IMG/VR virus record: IMGVR_UViG_3300026531_000079
Span: 1 to 32,881 of that record
Length of the DNA stretch: 32,881 bases
Strand: one strand, 5' to 3'
From: a virus
Of the stretch, positions 31,328 to 32,881 are shown piece after piece (positions within the stretch are counted from its first letter, which is position 1; each line of letters starts with the position of its first letter). The translations under genes were made by a program, and so were the position numbers. Below the pieces are notes generated by a model that saw nothing but the letters and a program-made list of their open reading frames with translations, was not told the DNA's origin and made no database searches.

Positions 31328-31379
31328 GGTGGCCGCCCGCAAAAATTACTAGCCGGGCACAAACTAGCAAAATATTTTC

Positions 31380-31419
31380 AACCTGTCGGCCAACCGCTCC
31401 GGAGTCGAACAGGTTTTTT
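31380..31419 (+). terminator. Terminator at the end of the phage late region
   Basis: AACCTGT (31380-31386) pairs with ACAGGTT (31409-31415), followed by TTTT to 31419. The loop is 22 nt and contains further complementary bases (CCGGAG). It follows the methyltransferase gene and precedes the end repeats. Confidence 0.6.
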
Positions 31420-31447
31420 GCGCCCTGGCTTTCAGGTCAAAATATTT

Positions 31448-31486
31448 TTCTCATATTTTTTGTCAATTTTCTCATATTTTTTGTCA
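31448..31486 (+). repeat. Candidate phage right end: tandem transposase-site repeats
   Basis: TTCTCATATTTTTTGTCA occurs at 31448-31465 and 31469-31486, 21 bp apart (two helical turns). Closely spaced repeated sites near the end are what MuA-type transposases bind, and the second copy ends in CA. Sequence after 31486 reads as a host GIY-YIG fragment. The repeat is seen; its role as the phage end is inference. Confidence 0.5.
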
Positions 31487-31602
31487 CGTTACAATTGTAT
31501 TTTGAGCGATACGATGACAAGCATGCAGCGGCCCATCGAGAGAGGCAGATCAAGGGCTGGCGCAGGGAGAAGAAGTTATCATTGATAAAATCAGGCCGGT
31601 GA
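31487..31602 (+). pseudogene. GIY-YIG nuclease, C-terminal fragment cut by the prophage
   Basis: The frame encodes LYFERYDDKHAAAHRERQ then IKGWRREKKLSLIKS, which matches the typical C-terminal half of small GIY-YIG nucleases (LVYFExxDDxxxAIxREKQIKxWRRxxKxxLI). The GIY and YIG parts are missing. If the prophage entered this gene, the N-terminal half should lie left of the prophage with a 5-bp target duplication, perhaps CGTTA (31487-31491). It ends early at a TGA (31600-31602), before the usual NPxWxDL. Confidence 0.6.
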
Positions 31603-31644
31603 GCTTGTCCTGAGCGTCAGCGAAGGAAGTCCTACCCGGGGAGC

Positions 31645-31700
31645 CAAAAAAAGATCGCCCTGTCGATTTTGTGAACCGGCGGGGCGTTTTTTATTTTTTT
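31645..31700 (+). terminator. Terminator-like hairpin in host DNA
   Basis: AAAAAAAGATCGCCC (from about 31646) is matched by GGGCGTTTTTT (31682-31692), with a long inner loop; an interrupted T run continues to 31700. The A run before and T run after suggest a bidirectional terminator between the GIY-YIG fragment and the convergent Fic gene. Confidence 0.55.
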
Positions 31701-31717
31701 GAAGAGACATTGTGGGG

Positions 31718-31837
31718 TGACAAAAAATATGAGAAATTGATTTTGGCTGGTTTTGGGGCCTTTTTGGGGCACTTTTATGAAACGTTTTAGGCACTTGTGT
31801 GGAACTCTAAGTGCGAATTTTCTCATATTTTTTGTCA
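31718..31837. repeat. 120-bp element with 18-bp inverted ends matching the phage end repeats
   Basis: TGACAAAAAATATGAGAA (31718-31735) is the exact inverse of TTCTCATATTTTTTGTCA (31820-31837), and the same 18-bp sequence forms the right-end repeats at 31448 and 31469. The element begins TG and ends CA, and touches the stop codon of the Fic gene. Flanking 5-mers (TGGGG and CTACG) do not match, so no clear target duplication is seen. Confidence 0.6.
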
Positions 31838-32881
31838 CTACGGAATCACTTCCCACCTGGCGCCCCGTCCCCTGCCGACAAGGCGGACCTTGCCTTGTTT
31901 TTTCAGCTCCGCAAGAATCTTTTTTATCAGTTGGGTGCTGGCCGACGGCAACTGGGCCGCAAGGTCCCCCAGCGTGAACTGCTCCAACTGGGCGAGCACG
32001 GTCTGTTTGACCAGGTCGCTCTTGGCAGGACGCGCTTCCGTCGATTCCACCTGCCGCTCGAATTCTTTGTAAGCGCGCCGCAACATGCTCAGGAAGTAAT
32101 TCCACCAGGGAATGATTTCGTTTTTACCTTCATGCCATCTCTGAGAACATTCAGCCAGCACACTGTAGTACTCTTCTTTACTGTCCTCGATAAGACGCTC
32201 CAGGCTGACATACCTCGCAACCTGAAAACCATGCGCCTGGAGTAAAAGCGTTGTAACCAAGCGGGAAACACGCCCGTTCCCATCACGAAACGGGTGGATG
32301 CACAAAAGATCGAACACGAAGGTGGCCACAAGTAAAAGCGGCGGGAGGCGTTCGTCATCGCAGGCTTCCCGGTAGTTCCGGCAAAGCGCATCCACAACCT
32401 TAGGAGTTTTCTTGGCGGAGGTGGGAACAAACCTGATTTTCCTCTCGCCGTTGGGCAAAATTTCGATAATCTCATTGTCGCGCTTCTTCCATTCACCTGC
32501 ATCACCGGAAAGCCCGCCCTGGGCGAGTGCGTGAAGCCGCTGGATAACCTTCGGAATGATAGACACCTGGCGCTTGCGCGAAAAAATCCAGTCTAACGCC
32601 TGTCTGTAACCTGCGAGTTCCTCTTCCGAGCGATCCCGGGGCTTGGCCTTTCCAAGAACCACCGGACGGAGCCGGTCAGCCGGTATCGTAACCCCCTCAA
32701 TCCGGTTCGATGATTCCACACTCTGGATTATGGCCTGTTCACGCAGAACTTCGAGAACCTCGGGTTTCTGTCTGATCCAGAGTTCCTGTTTTCCCCGGGC
32801 TTCCATACACGATCCGAGAAGCCAGCCCGTACCAACCGGGATCGACATTTCGGTCATTTTTTTGGGGTCCAGCGACAGCAT
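31838..32881 (-). CDS. Fic family AMP-transferase, class II, with C-terminal winged helix
   Basis: This 347-residue protein carries the catalytic Fic motif HPFRDGNGR (196-204); His196 is the base that transfers AMP from ATP to a target hydroxyl. An N-terminal inhibitory helix motif SxxxEG (S58-E62-G63) marks class II self-inhibited Fic proteins. The C-terminal part (about 295-347; LGDLAAQLPSASTQLIKKIL) looks like a winged helix. The gene runs leftward toward the prophage and ends immediately beside the 120-bp repeat element. It is host, not phage, DNA. Confidence 0.93.
   Translation of the reverse strand: MLSLDPKKMTEMSIPVGTGWLLGSCMEARGKQELWIRQKPEVLEVLREQAIIQSVESSNRIEGVTIPADRLRPVVLGKAKPRDRSEEELAGYRQALDWIFSRKRQVSIIPKVIQRLHALAQGGLSGDAGEWKKRDNEIIEILPNGERKIRFVPTSAKKTPKVVDALCRNYREACDDERLPPLLLVATFVFDLLCIHPFRDGNGRVSRLVTTLLLQAHGFQVARYVSLERLIEDSKEEYYSVLAECSQRWHEGKNEIIPWWNYFLSMLRRAYKEFERQVESTEARPAKSDLVKQTVLAQLEQFTLGDLAAQLPSASTQLIKKILAELKKQGKVRLVGRGRGARWEVIP

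Larger units (their letters stand above)
1..31486 (+). mobile_element. Mu-like transposable prophage (left end outside window)
   Basis: The gene order matches transposable phages: a leftward repressor, a rightward Ner-like regulator, MuA/MuB transposition genes, GemA and Gam, lysis, packaging, head, tail, then a methyltransferase at the far right. The left end should lie a short way left of base 1, because the repressor is normally the first gene. The right end is placed at 31486 because a pair of direct repeats ends there in CA, the terminal dinucleotide of Mu-family elements, and because the sequence after it reads as the C-terminal part of a GIY-YIG nuclease with its front missing. Head genes are Mu-like but the tail is siphovirus-like, as in phages B3 and D3112. 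Prophage identity is certain from the gene content; the exact right boundary is inference. Confidence 0.9.

Noticed and set aside
31246-31486. Upstream part of the frame that contains the GIY-YIG fragment
   Set aside because: The frame is open by chance through the methyltransferase end, terminator and end repeats; only the part after 31486 resembles a nuclease.

Overview
The window is almost entirely a Mu-like transposable prophage in a GC-rich Gram-negative chromosome. It reads left to right from the repressor/ner switch, through transposase, late genes and a non-contractile tail module, to a candidate right end near 31486. The left end lies just outside the window. Gene style and the strong GGAGG ribosome binding sites would suit a Desulfobacterota/deltaproteobacterial host, but that is an impression. 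The replication and head modules are of Mu type (MuA, MuB, GemA, Gam, gp27/28/29-like packaging genes, F, I/Z, T, gp35, gp36, G). The tail genes are of siphovirus type: tail tube, G/GT chaperones with a -1 slippery site, and a short tape measure. This is the arrangement of the B3/D3112-like transposable phages.

Layout: 1-611 repressor and divergent switch; 612-7590 early and semi-essential genes, tightly overlapped; 7591-9555 an AT-rich cargo block; 9563-9674 hairpins and a terminator; 9693-11562 lysis-type genes; 11565-16348 terminase, portal and head morphogenesis; 16349-16645 a structured non-coding stretch; 16646-20226 protease/scaffold, decoration, capsid and head completion; 20215-20331 a palindromic dispersed-type repeat; 20360-25223 tail; 25220-29789 tail hub and receptor-binding region; 29776-31327 a secreted FN3 protein and an adenine methyltransferase; about 31380-31486 terminator and right-end repeats; 31487-32881 host DNA with a truncated GIY-YIG nuclease fragment and a Fic gene.

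The most interesting part is the cargo. A 551-residue protein joins an N-terminal P-loop nucleoside-kinase-like domain to a zinc deoxycytidylate deaminase domain (H368-A-E, PC396xxC399). That is the architecture of the anti-phage dCTP deaminase/AvcD family. It has its own AT-rich leader carrying a long imperfect inverted repeat and a promoter-like sequence, which suits a non-coding antitoxin RNA like AvcI. A 56-residue ORF overlaps its 3' end. The prophage therefore seems to carry a nucleotide-depletion defence module that would act against competing phages.

Other points worth checking are: a riboswitch-like structured RNA with a consensus-like promoter on the minus strand between F and the protease gene; two tail-tube-like paralogues, one carrying an extra domain bounded by a direct repeat; a PBECR-type nuclease-like C-terminus on the F protein; 12-residue repeats at the end of the tail hub; and a 120-bp element outside the prophage whose inverted ends match the phage's own end repeats. 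No tRNA, rRNA or CRISPR array was seen.
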